Positions 30,064 to 38,154 of a stretch of 64,000 nucleotides of DNA are shown here, piece by piece. A program made the translations under genes and the position numbers. Origin of the DNA: Bog-473 sp963782415 (GTDB lineage Bacteria > Actinomycetota > Acidimicrobiia > Acidimicrobiales > RAAP-2); contig CAWAJT010000006.1 of assembly GCA_963782415.1 (NCBI GenBank), forward strand, positions 124,001 to 188,000, read 5' to 3'. Numbering within the stretch: position 1 is the stretch's first letter; the number at the start of each line of letters is the position of its first letter. The notes beneath the pieces were generated by a model. That model made no database searches and was not told where the DNA came from. It saw only the letters and a program-made list of their open reading frames with translations.

Positions 30064-31584
30064 TCACGACGTTGCGCGCCCCCCTCCGTTCTTGACGGCG
30101 GCGTTCAGCAGGTCGGTGGCGATCGCCTCGCACTTGACGCCGAAGGTCTCGTACATCGGCTCCCACGCCAACCAGACGTGGTGGGAGGGGCCTGCCTTGG
30201 CGAACACGGCATTTGCGTACGACTCGGGACTGGCCGCGTGCACCGCGTCGGCGTAGTCGACCCAATCGACGATCTGGGGACCCGTGCGCCGGGGAAACGT
30301 CAGCATGGCGTACTGCGCCGGGTTCCGGAGCTGTCGGTACACGGACGGGCCCAGCTGATCCGGACAGAACGCGATGACATCGCCGGGCTTCGCCTCGGCG
30401 TTGATCGCCGCCGCCACCGCGTTGGCCTGGGTCCGCTGGGTGGTGACGTTCTGGGCCGACGAGATGAGTCCGGCGAGAACGGCCAGGCCTACCACGACCA
30501 CCCGTGTTTTGGGGTTGAGCAGTGTCACCGTGCCCAGGGCCACGAGGAGGATGAAGGGAAGGAAGACGACAGCGGCGTAGCGCGAGGAGAATGCGCTCGC
30601 CGTGACGATACCGCCGGCGATGGCGGCGAAGAGGGTGCCGAGCACCACGAAGACGAGGGAGCGTGCCCGGGGCCGCGTACGCAGGTCGAGCTCGATGATG
30701 CGCCCGGACTTGGCGGCGCCGAACACGGCGAGCGCCAGCATGGCGAAGTAGATGACGGCGAGGAGGCGACCCTGATTCGTGCCGGTCTGCAGGGTGGAGC
30801 CCTGGTTGTCGGTGAAGCCGGTCAGCGCGTTGATCACAGCGGAGAAGTTCGGGGGTGCCGCCCAGGGTGTCCCCGTGTGCTTCGCCTGATAGAGGAACGT
30901 CGGCACCCACGGCACGAAGAGCAGGCATCCGATCGCCACCGCGATGAGCGCAGCCAGAGGACCCTGTTCGGAGTGCCTGCGCCGACGCGTGCGCACGACC
31001 GATGCGAGCAACCACAGGCCGACCATGACCACCAGGTAGATGGACCAGTACTGGGCGTAGAGCAGCGCGGCCGTCACGGTGCCAACGGCGATCAGGTTGC
31101 CCGGACGGGGCGACTGTACGGCGCGGGCCAGGGCGAGGTAGCCGCAGCCGGTCAGGAAGATGACCAGCGCGTACATCCTGGATTCGGTGGCGTAGTAGAC
31201 CGCGAAAGGCGCGCTGGCCAGCAGGACGAGCATCGTCCACGCCACGGCCCGTCCCCCGAGCCGGCGCCCGCACAGCCAGCCGACCGGGAGGGTGGCCACG
31301 GCAAAGAGACCCGACAGCGCCCGGACGGCGTCATTGGACTGGCCGAAGAGGGCGATCCAGAAGTGCAACAGGTAGTAGTAGAGCGGCGGCGCGCCGTCGT
31401 GCTTGAGGGCGTCGGGGATCTCGTGCAACGGGAGGCGGGCGATGTTGACGGTCAGCGCCTCGTCGAGCCACAGGCCCGATCGCGTCCAGAAACGAAGGAG
31501 CACTCCGGCCGCGATGACCAGCACCACGGCGACCCCGGCCACAAGGCGCGTGCGGCCGGTGAGAGTGGGAACCTCCTCAGACAT
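30064..31584 (-). CDS. GT39/PMT-like membrane glycosyltransferase (C-terminal tail possibly frameshifted)
   Basis: 506 residues from the ATG at 31584 (another at 31593). The first loop has GLWLDEALTVNIARLPLHEI and HDGAPPLYYYLLHFW, the LDE/DG..PL.Y signature of ArnT/PMT-type transferases using polyprenyl-phosphate sugars. About 11 helices follow (LVFVVLGTLFAAIAGG, VVVVGLAVLAGLISSA). As written it ends NGGGRATS. The other frame reads ARNVVISHPKLYYEPMNLTE and stops at 29999, and the switch lies in a six-C run at 30079-30084. The longer ending looks protein-like and may be the true one. It diverges from the ABC transporter operon. Confidence 0.82.
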   Translation of the reverse strand: MSEEVPTLTGRTRLVAGVAVVLVIAAGVLLRFWTRSGLWLDEALTVNIARLPLHEIPDALKHDGAPPLYYYLLHFWIALFGQSNDAVRALSGLFAVATLPVGWLCGRRLGGRAVAWTMLVLLASAPFAVYYATESRMYALVIFLTGCGYLALARAVQSPRPGNLIAVGTVTAALLYAQYWSIYLVVMVGLWLLASVVRTRRRRHSEQGPLAALIAVAIGCLLFVPWVPTFLYQAKHTGTPWAAPPNFSAVINALTGFTDNQGSTLQTGTNQGRLLAVIYFAMLALAVFGAAKSGRIIELDLRTRPRARSLVFVVLGTLFAAIAGGIVTASAFSSRYAAVVFLPFILLVALGTVTLLNPKTRVVVVGLAVLAGLISSAQNVTTQRTQANAVAAAINAEAKPGDVIAFCPDQLGPSVYRQLRNPAQYAMLTFPRRTGPQIVDWVDYADAVHAASPESYANAVFAKAGPSHHVWLAWEPMYETFGVKCEAIATDLLNAAVKNGGGRATS

Positions 31585-31691
31585 GTGGCGCATGGTAGGA
31601 CAATGGGCCTGAGGTCTAGGATCATCCGCCGCCGGAGGAGGCCGGCGCGGAACGAGGACAACCGAAGAACGCAAGTGGGGAAAGGGGGGCC

Positions 31692-32639
31692 GTGACCCGT
31701 TACATCATCAAACGGTTGGTGCTACTGATCGTCATCATCATCTTCGTCTCGATCGCCACCTTTTTCCTCGTCCACCTTCTCCCCGGAAATCCGACGGACA
31801 CCATCCTCGGACCAAACGCCACCCCGCAGAACGTGGCCACGCTCAACCACCAACTCGGGTTGGACAAGCCGCTCTGGCAGCAGTACTTCATCTGGATCGG
31901 CCACGTGTTTCAGGGAAACCTGGGCCAATCGTTCACGACACACCAGTCGACGACGACCATCATCGCCCAGTCGTTCCCGATCGACTTGGAGCTGATCATC
32001 CTCTCGCAGATCATTGCCTTCGCCATTGCCTTCCCGATGGCGATGAAGTCAGCTCGCAAGCCCAACAAGCTGTTCGACCAGGCCTCGAACAGCACGACCT
32101 TCGCCATGCTGGCGCTCCCGCCATTCGTCATCGCGCCCGTGTTGGTCCTGATCTTCGCCGTGCACTGGCACGTCTTCCCTGGGCCAGCGTCCTATGTGCC
32201 CCTGGGCACGAATTTCTGGTCGAACATCCACACGATGTTGTTACCTTCCATCGTCTTGGCCCTCGGCGGCATCGTCGTCTATTTCCGATTGCTGCGGAAC
32301 GACTTGATCTCCACGTTGCAGGAGGACTTCATCACCATGGCCCGGTCGAAGGGACTGTCGGACCGCCGCATCATGTGGCGCCACGCCCTGCGGCCGTCGT
32401 CGATCTCTCTCCTCGCCTCAGCCGGGGTCACGATCGGCAGCCTGATCGCCGGCACGTTCATCGTCGAACTCCTCCTGCAGATGCCCGGTCTGGGCTACCA
32501 GCTCATCTCCAGCGTCAACCAGGACGACTACACCGTGGTGCAGGGCATTACCCTGTTCGTGGCAGTCGCCATTGTGCTGATCAACTTCATCTTCGACTTC
32601 CTGTTCACCATCGTCGATCCGAGGATTGCCCGTGAGTAG
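31692..32639 (+). CDS. Dipeptide/oligopeptide ABC transporter permease (DppB type)
   Basis: 315 residues from a GTG at 31692 after GGGGAAAGGGGGGC. The N-terminus RYIIKRLVLLIVIIIFVSIA with FFLVHLLPGNPTD, then LGLDKPLWQQYFIW and GNLGQSF, is the classic DppB/OppB beginning. The permease signature is MARSKGLSDRRIMWRHALRP. Six membrane helices. It forms the pore with the DppC subunit encoded next. First gene of a four-gene operon; no solute-binding protein gene precedes it, only the divergent GT39-type gene. Confidence 0.92.
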   Translation: MTRYIIKRLVLLIVIIIFVSIATFFLVHLLPGNPTDTILGPNATPQNVATLNHQLGLDKPLWQQYFIWIGHVFQGNLGQSFTTHQSTTTIIAQSFPIDLELIILSQIIAFAIAFPMAMKSARKPNKLFDQASNSTTFAMLALPPFVIAPVLVLIFAVHWHVFPGPASYVPLGTNFWSNIHTMLLPSIVLALGGIVVYFRLLRNDLISTLQEDFITMARSKGLSDRRIMWRHALRPSSISLLASAGVTIGSLIAGTFIVELLLQMPGLGYQLISSVNQDDYTVVQGITLFVAVAIVLINFIFDFLFTIVDPRIARE

Positions 32640-33556
32640 CACAAGCCTGGTGCACCCCACCAACGAAGCGTTCGCCGACATCAAGGAAGAGATCGTCGCC
32701 GAGGAGGCGGCCGACCCGGCCAAGAAGAAGCTCGGCGTGCTCTTTTGGCTGTGTGTCGGGTGGATCATCCTCGTCGCCCTGGCCGCGACGTTCGCCAGCC
32801 TCCTCCCGTTGCCGAATCCGAACTTGGGCAACTACAACAGCGTGCAGAACGCCGGGCCCGGATGGGGCCATCTGCTCGGTACCGACGACCTCTACCGGGA
32901 CATCTTCAGTCGCCTCGTCTTCGGCGCGCGCGTCTCCCTCGTCGTCGGATTCGGCGGCGCGCTGATCGGCCTGGTTGTCGGTGGCGTCCCGGCCATGATC
33001 TCGGCCTACCGGCGTGGTCGCATCGACACCGCCTTGAACACCGGCTCCTACATCGTGCTGGCGTTCCCGGCCATCGTCGCCGTGATTGCAATCGTGTCGT
33101 TCTGGGGCAAGTCCTTGTTCAAGATCACGCTGATCATCGGGCTGTTCGCCGCACCCTTGATCTTCCGGGTCGTGCGGGCCTCGACCCTGTCCTACGCAAC
33201 ACGGGATTTCGTCCTTGCGGCCAAGGCACTCGGTGCCAGCGACACGCGCGATCTTGTCGCGTGAGATCCTGCCCAACATCATGCCGACCATCGTCTCCTT
33301 CGGGCTCATCGCCGTGGCCACCATCGTGGTGTTGGAGGGCTCGCTGGCCTTCCTCGGGCTCTCGGTGCCACCCCCGACACCCAGTTGGGGCAACATGCTC
33401 AACGAGGGGTCGACGCTGTTGACGGGGGCCAAGGGGCAGACAAACCCCTGGCTGGTCATCTTCCCGGCCACGGCCATGTTCCTGCTGCTCATCAGCCTCA
33501 ACGTCGTGGCCGACAAGCTACGGGCCTACTTCGACGTCTCGGACATCAAGCTGTGA
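32632..33556 (+). pseudogene. Dipeptide/oligopeptide ABC transporter permease (DppC type), split by a frameshift
   Basis: Starts at a GTG (32632) overlapping the DppB stop. The first frame has LGVLFWLCVGWIILVALAAT, GWGHLLGTDDLYRDIFSRL and RVSLVVGFGGALIGLVVGG, and runs to AAKALGASDTR. It then meets a TGA at 33262-33264. The other frame continues ILSREILPNIMPTIVSFG, LEGSLAFLGLSVPPPTPSWG and ends at 33556. The extra base lies in CGCGCG at 33245-33250, exactly in the EAA-loop that contacts the ATPases. Both downstream ATPase genes are intact, which argues for an indel error rather than a dead gene. Its stop overlaps the next start (GTGA). Confidence 0.9.
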
Positions 33557-34575
33557 GCGGCCGCCGCCTCCTGGAAGTCGAGGACCTGTATGTGTCCTTC
33601 GCCACGAGCCGCGGCCAGCTGCAGGCCGTCCAGGGCGTATCGCTCACGCTGGATCAGGGCAAGACGCTCGGTATCGTCGGCGAATCCGGCTCGGGGAAGA
33701 CCGTCCTCTCCCGCGCCATCATGGGACTGCTCCCCGCGTCCACTACCACGCAGAGCGGGTCGGTCCGCTACGACGGCACCGAAATCCTCAACGCGCCCAA
33801 CGACGAACTGCGGAAGCTGTGGAGCACGCACATCGCGATGGTCTTCCAGGACCCGATGACGTCCCTCAATCCGGTGCAGCGGATCGGTAACCAGATCACC
33901 GAGCCGCTCAAGATCCACCTGAACCTGTCCAAGTCCGAAGCCAAGGAGACGGCGCTCTCGCTGCTGATGCAGGTGGGCATCCCCTCTCCCGTCGAGCGCT
34001 ACGAGGCGTATCCGGCTCAGCTTTCAGGCGGCATGCGCCAGCGCGTCATGATCGCCATCGCGCTCGCCTGCGCCCCCCGCCTGCTGATGGCGGACGAGCC
34101 CACGACCGGCCTGGACGTCACGGTGCAGGCACAGATCCTCGACCTGCTGGGCCAGCTCCAACATGACCGCGACATGGCGATGATCCTGGTAACGCACGAC
34201 CTTGGCGTGGTTGCCACCCGAACCGACGAGATCATCGTGATGTACGCCGGCAACGTGGTCGAGCGGGCGCCGACCGATGTGCTCTTCAAGAGCATGGCCA
34301 TGCCCTACACCGAGGCGCTGCTGAAGTCGACGCCGCGCATCGCCGAACCGAGCCACACCCGCCTCACCGCCATTGAGGGCCGGCCCCCAGACCTCCTCAA
34401 CCCGCCGGCGGGCTGTCCCTTCTCGCCCCGCTGCCCCTACGTCCAGGAGAAGTGCCACCGGGAGAAGCCGCCATTGGTGGAGGCCTCCCCCGGGCACAGC
34501 TACGCCTGCTGGTTTCCCTTGACGGCTGCGGAGCCGGCGGACACGGCGCCGCAGCCGGCACCGGTGACGGCATGA
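33553..34575 (+). CDS. Dipeptide/oligopeptide ABC transporter ATPase (DppD type)
   Basis: 340 residues from the GTG at 33553. Walker A is GIVGESGSGKTVLSRA, the signature is LSGGMRQRVMIAIALA, and Walker B is LLMADEPTTGLDVTVQ. The C-terminus has the oligo_HPY cysteine cluster (GCPFSPRCPYVQEKC), the probable Fe-S or metal site common in this subfamily. It couples ATP hydrolysis to peptide import with its partner DppF. It overlaps the permease stop (GTGA) and the DppF start (ATGA). Confidence 0.93.
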   Translation: MSGRRLLEVEDLYVSFATSRGQLQAVQGVSLTLDQGKTLGIVGESGSGKTVLSRAIMGLLPASTTTQSGSVRYDGTEILNAPNDELRKLWSTHIAMVFQDPMTSLNPVQRIGNQITEPLKIHLNLSKSEAKETALSLLMQVGIPSPVERYEAYPAQLSGGMRQRVMIAIALACAPRLLMADEPTTGLDVTVQAQILDLLGQLQHDRDMAMILVTHDLGVVATRTDEIIVMYAGNVVERAPTDVLFKSMAMPYTEALLKSTPRIAEPSHTRLTAIEGRPPDLLNPPAGCPFSPRCPYVQEKCHREKPPLVEASPGHSYACWFPLTAAEPADTAPQPAPVTA

Positions 34576-35561
34576 CGGAGACGCAGCTGGATACGCCGGC
34601 CGTCGCCACCGAGCCCCTGCTGTCGGTCGAGGACCTGCACGTCTCCTTCGGCCGTGGCAACGTCATGGTGCAGGCTGTGGCCGGCATCACCTTCGAGTTA
34701 CGGCAGGGCGAGACGCTCGGCCTCGTGGGTGAGTCGGGGTGCGGCAAGTCGACAACAGGGCGCGCCATCGTGCAGGTGGAGAAGGCCACATCGGGCAAGA
34801 TCCGCTTCGGCGAGACCGAGCTCACCTCGCTCAGCCGCGGCGACCTGCGCACGCTGCGCACCCAGGTCCAGATGATCTTTCAGGACCCGATTTCGTCGTT
34901 GAACCCGCGGCGGCGCGTCGTCGACATCGTCTCGGAACCCTTGACGATCTGGAAGATAGGGAGCAAGGAAGAGCGTCTGAAGACGGCGAACGCCATGCTG
35001 GACCAGGTGGGCATCGACCCCTATATGAACGGCGGCCGCCGTCCGCGCGAATTCTCCGGTGGACAGTGCCAGCGCATCAGCATCGCCCGCGCCCTGGTAC
35101 TCAAGCCCAAGCTGCTCGTCTGTGACGAGATCGTCTCGGCGCTCGACGTCTCGGTCCAGGCCCAGATCCTCAACCTCCTGCAGGACCTGAAGCAGGAGTA
35201 CCACCTGACCATCCTCTTCATCGCGCACGACCTGGCTGTCGTGAAGAACGTGAGCGACCGGGTCGCCGTGATGTATCTCGGCCGGCTCTGCGAGATCGCC
35301 CCGTCCGACCTCCTCTACGAGTCCCCGGCCCACCACTACACGGCCGCCTTGTTGGCCTCGGCCGTCGAGCCCGACCCCGAGGCGCCACGTGCGCAGGCCG
35401 CGCTGACGGGCGAGCCCCCGAGCCCGATCAGCCCTCCGTCGGGCTGCCGTTTCCGCACTCGCTGCCCACGGGCCGAGGCCCGCTGCGCCGAGGAAGTGCC
35501 CGAAATGCGGGAGATCGGGCCCGGTCACCAGGTGGCCTGCCACTTTCCCATCGGCAGTTGA
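34572..35561 (+). CDS. Dipeptide/oligopeptide ABC transporter ATPase (DppF type)
   Basis: 329 residues from the ATG at 34572. Walker A is GLVGESGCGKSTTGRA, the Q-loop is QMIFQDPISSLNPRRR, the signature is FSGGQCQRISIARAL, and Walker B is LLVCDEIVSALDVSVQ with H-loop LFIAHDLAVV. The C-terminal GCRFRTRCPRAEARC is the oligo_HPY cluster. Last gene of the four-gene transporter operon. The set can import peptides or similar solutes, but the substrate depends on a binding protein that must be encoded elsewhere. Confidence 0.93.
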   Translation: MTETQLDTPAVATEPLLSVEDLHVSFGRGNVMVQAVAGITFELRQGETLGLVGESGCGKSTTGRAIVQVEKATSGKIRFGETELTSLSRGDLRTLRTQVQMIFQDPISSLNPRRRVVDIVSEPLTIWKIGSKEERLKTANAMLDQVGIDPYMNGGRRPREFSGGQCQRISIARALVLKPKLLVCDEIVSALDVSVQAQILNLLQDLKQEYHLTILFIAHDLAVVKNVSDRVAVMYLGRLCEIAPSDLLYESPAHHYTAALLASAVEPDPEAPRAQAALTGEPPSPISPPSGCRFRTRCPRAEARCAEEVPEMREIGPGHQVACHFPIGS

Positions 35562-35697
35562 ACGCGGTCGCCGGGGCGCGAGACGCCACCGGCCCTGCCT
35601 GGTCGCGGCGTCGTGCGCCGCCTTCCCTGACCTCTACGACGACTGGCCGCTGCTCCGCGCCGCGCTCGACGAGGCCGGCGTCGACGCTGTCACGGCC

Positions 35698-36489
35698 GTG
35701 TGGGACGACCCGGTGGTCGACTGGTCCGCCTACGACCTGGTGCTGGCCAGCGGCGCCTGGGACAACATCCATCGCGTCGAGGAGTTCCTCTCCTGGGCAG
35801 ACCGGGTGGCGGCCGCGGGCGTGCCCGTCTGCAACTCCCCCGCCACGCTGCGCTGGAACATCGACAAGCGCTACCTGCGCGACCTGGAACGCTCCGGCGT
35901 CCCTGTCGTGCCGACCGTGTGGATGGAGCCCTCGACCCCGAGCCCGGAGATAGACCTGGTCCCTCTTGGCGCACCGGACGGCGAAATCGTCGTCAAACCG
36001 TCAGTCTCGGGCGGGGGCTACCGGACGGCGCGTTACCAGGCCCATGAGCACCGGGCGGCCCTGGCCCATGTGGCCGAGCTCGCCGCTTCGGGACGCACGG
36101 CGATGGTGCAGCCCTACGAGCAGCGCGTGGACACGGAAGGCGAAACCGCGTTGGTCTACGTCGGCGGTGCGTTCAGTCACGCGCTGCACAAGGAGCCCAT
36201 GATCAGGCGGGGTACCGGGCCCCGCGACAGCCTGATCGAGAACCAAGTCGTGACGGCAGCCACGGCGAAGCCGGCGCAGCGGGCAGTCGCCGAGCAGGCG
36301 TTGACCGCGGCCGAGCGCATCCTCGGCCCCACCACCTATGCGCGTGTCGACCTGGTCGAGACGCACGACCGCGGGCCGGCAGTGCTCGAACTCGAACTGC
36401 TCGACCCCGTGCTCTTCCTCATGCACCATCCCGAAGGTGCCCTACGGCTGGCGGACGCGTTGCGTGCGGCGTTACCGCATCGGGCATAA
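35698..36489 (+). CDS. ATP-grasp domain protein (RimK/glutathione-synthetase-like)
   Basis: 263 residues from the GTG at 35698. ATP-grasp features seen are PVCNSPATLRWNIDKRYLRD, VVKPSVSGGGYRTARY (nucleotide-binding Lys and Gly loop), AMVQPYEQRVDTEGETALVY and the metal-binding end ARVDLVET..VLELELLDPVLF. Such enzymes ligate a carboxylate to an amine; the substrates are unknown. The frame is open upstream and encodes ASCAAFPDLYDDWPLLRAAL, which fits the normal N-terminus of this family. No start codon is found in that frame, so a frame change near 35595-35612, with a true start near 35558, is suspected. It follows the transporter operon. Confidence 0.75.
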   Translation: MWDDPVVDWSAYDLVLASGAWDNIHRVEEFLSWADRVAAAGVPVCNSPATLRWNIDKRYLRDLERSGVPVVPTVWMEPSTPSPEIDLVPLGAPDGEIVVKPSVSGGGYRTARYQAHEHRAALAHVAELAASGRTAMVQPYEQRVDTEGETALVYVGGAFSHALHKEPMIRRGTGPRDSLIENQVVTAATAKPAQRAVAEQALTAAERILGPTTYARVDLVETHDRGPAVLELELLDPVLFLMHHPEGALRLADALRAALPHRA

Positions 36490-36572
36490 CCGGTTTTCTG
36501 TCGGGTAACGAGCGGTCGCTGTCGGTGGCGCTGGCGCCACGATCGGCTCGGGCTCGGGCTCGGGCGCTGACA

Positions 36573-36588
36573 CGGCCCACGAGGGCCG
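36573..36588. terminator. Candidate hairpin between convergent ATP-grasp and rpsA genes
   Basis: CGGCCC-ACGA-GGGCCG forms a perfect 6-bp stem with a 4-base loop, 7 bases beyond the rpsA stop and 84 beyond the ATP-grasp stop. There is no T tract, so an intrinsic terminator is only a possibility. Just upstream, GGCTCG is repeated three times (36545-36562). Confidence 0.35.
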
Positions 36589-36594
36589 GCGCAC

Positions 36595-38013
36595 TCAGAC
36601 GCCTTCGGCCTGTGGCTCCCCCGCTGCCTCGGTGGCGGGCGCCACAGCAGCCTCACCCTCGGTGGCCGGGATGTCGTTGCCCTGCTCGTCCTTGGCCACC
36701 ACGTGCGTGCCCGCTTCCTCGGCGAAGTCCGCCCAGGCCGCCTGCGCCTCGGTCTCGGGGGTGAACTCGCCCTCGGCGTAGTCGAAGCCGATGTAGTTGC
36801 CCTCTTCGTCGTAGGCGTGCTCGCCAAAGGCCTCGCGGTACTCCTCGGAGACCTCGCCACCCTCAGCGGCCTGCTTGATCGACAGCGAGATGCGCCGGCG
36901 CTGCAAGTCGATGTCGATGATCTTGACCCACAGCTCCTCGCCCGGCGTGACGACCTGCTCAGGCAGATCCACGTGGTGCACGGCCATCTCCGAAATATGG
37001 ACCAGACCCTCAATGCCGTCACCGACCTGCACGAAGGCACCGAAAGGCACCAGCTTGGTGATGCGGCCGTAGACCAGCTGCCCGACGGCGTGGCTGTCGG
37101 CGAACTCCTGCCACGGGTCGGATTGCGTCGCCTTCAAGGACAGGGAGATGCGCTCCTTGTCCAGATCGACGTCGAGCACCTCGACCTCAATTTCGTCGCC
37201 GACCGCGACCACCGACGAGGGGTGGTCGACGTGCTTCCAGCTGAGCTCGGACACGTGGACGAGGCCATCCATCCCTCCGAGGTCGACGAAGGCTCCGAAA
37301 TTGACGACCGAGGAGACGACACCCTTGCGGCGCTCACCCGGCTTGAGGTTCTGGAGGAAGTCCCCCCGCTGCTCCTTCTGGGCCTCTTCCAGCCAGGCCC
37401 GGCGAGACAGCACGACGTTGTTGCGGTTGCGATCGAGCTCAATGATCTTCGCCTCGATCACCTTGCCGACGTAGGGCTGCAGCTCGCGCACGCGGCGCAG
37501 CTCGACGAGCGAGGCGGGCAAGAAGCCACGCAGTCCGATGTCGACGATCAGGCCGCCCTTGACGACCTCGATGACCGGGCCGGACACCATCTCGCCGTTG
37601 TTCTTCTTCTCCTCGATCGTGGTCCAGGCGCGCTCGTACTGCGCGCGCTTCTTGGACAGGACCAGCCGCCCTTCCTTGTCCTCCTTCTGGAGCACGAGCG
37701 CCTCGACGTGGTCGCCCAACGACACGATCTCGGCCGGGTCGACGTCGTTGCGGATGGAGAGCTCGCGGGCGGGGATGACGCCCTCGGACTTGAAGCCGAT
37801 GTCGAGGAGAACCTCGTCGCGGTCGATCTTGACGACCGTGCCTTCGATGACGTCGCCGTCGTCGAACTCGATGATGGAGTCACCCATCGCCTTTTCGAGG
37901 TCGGCGTCACCGAGGTCGTCGTCGACGATGGCCCGGGGGGTGTAGTTCCCCTCGGCGTCGAAGCTGCCCATCGCTTCGGGGGACAGGAGGGACGTGCGTG
38001 CTGCGTCAGCCAT
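36595..38013 (-). CDS. rpsA: 30S ribosomal protein S1
   Basis: 472 residues from the ATG at 38013, which has an AAGGAG site; the longer frame upstream is not family-like. Four S1 RNA-binding repeats are readable: DVIEGTVVKIDRDEVLLDIG, then MVSGPVIEVVKGGLIVDIG, then RRKGVVSSVVNFGAFVDLGG, then LVYGRITKLVPFGAFVQVGD. The acidic C-terminal tail (PATEGEAAVAPATEAAGE) is typical of actinobacterial S1. It binds mRNA at the 30S platform. It lies between polA (upstream, same strand) and the convergent ATP-grasp gene. Confidence 0.97.
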   Translation of the reverse strand: MADAARTSLLSPEAMGSFDAEGNYTPRAIVDDDLGDADLEKAMGDSIIEFDDGDVIEGTVVKIDRDEVLLDIGFKSEGVIPARELSIRNDVDPAEIVSLGDHVEALVLQKEDKEGRLVLSKKRAQYERAWTTIEEKKNNGEMVSGPVIEVVKGGLIVDIGLRGFLPASLVELRRVRELQPYVGKVIEAKIIELDRNRNNVVLSRRAWLEEAQKEQRGDFLQNLKPGERRKGVVSSVVNFGAFVDLGGMDGLVHVSELSWKHVDHPSSVVAVGDEIEVEVLDVDLDKERISLSLKATQSDPWQEFADSHAVGQLVYGRITKLVPFGAFVQVGDGIEGLVHISEMAVHHVDLPEQVVTPGEELWVKIIDIDLQRRRISLSIKQAAEGGEVSEEYREAFGEHAYDEEGNYIGFDYAEGEFTPETEAQAAWADFAEEAGTHVVAKDEQGNDIPATEGEAAVAPATEAAGEPQAEGV

Positions 38014-38154
38014 GGTGAAGCTCCTTGCGACGGGTGCGACTTGCACCCGCAGGACCGCGCCGGGGTCAGTTCGAGAAATATGGACTGCGCCGCCACCGGT
38101 GCCGGCGGGCAAGGCCTGCCAGCGTAGCAGCTGCTCAGGGACCTTCTTCCGCCG

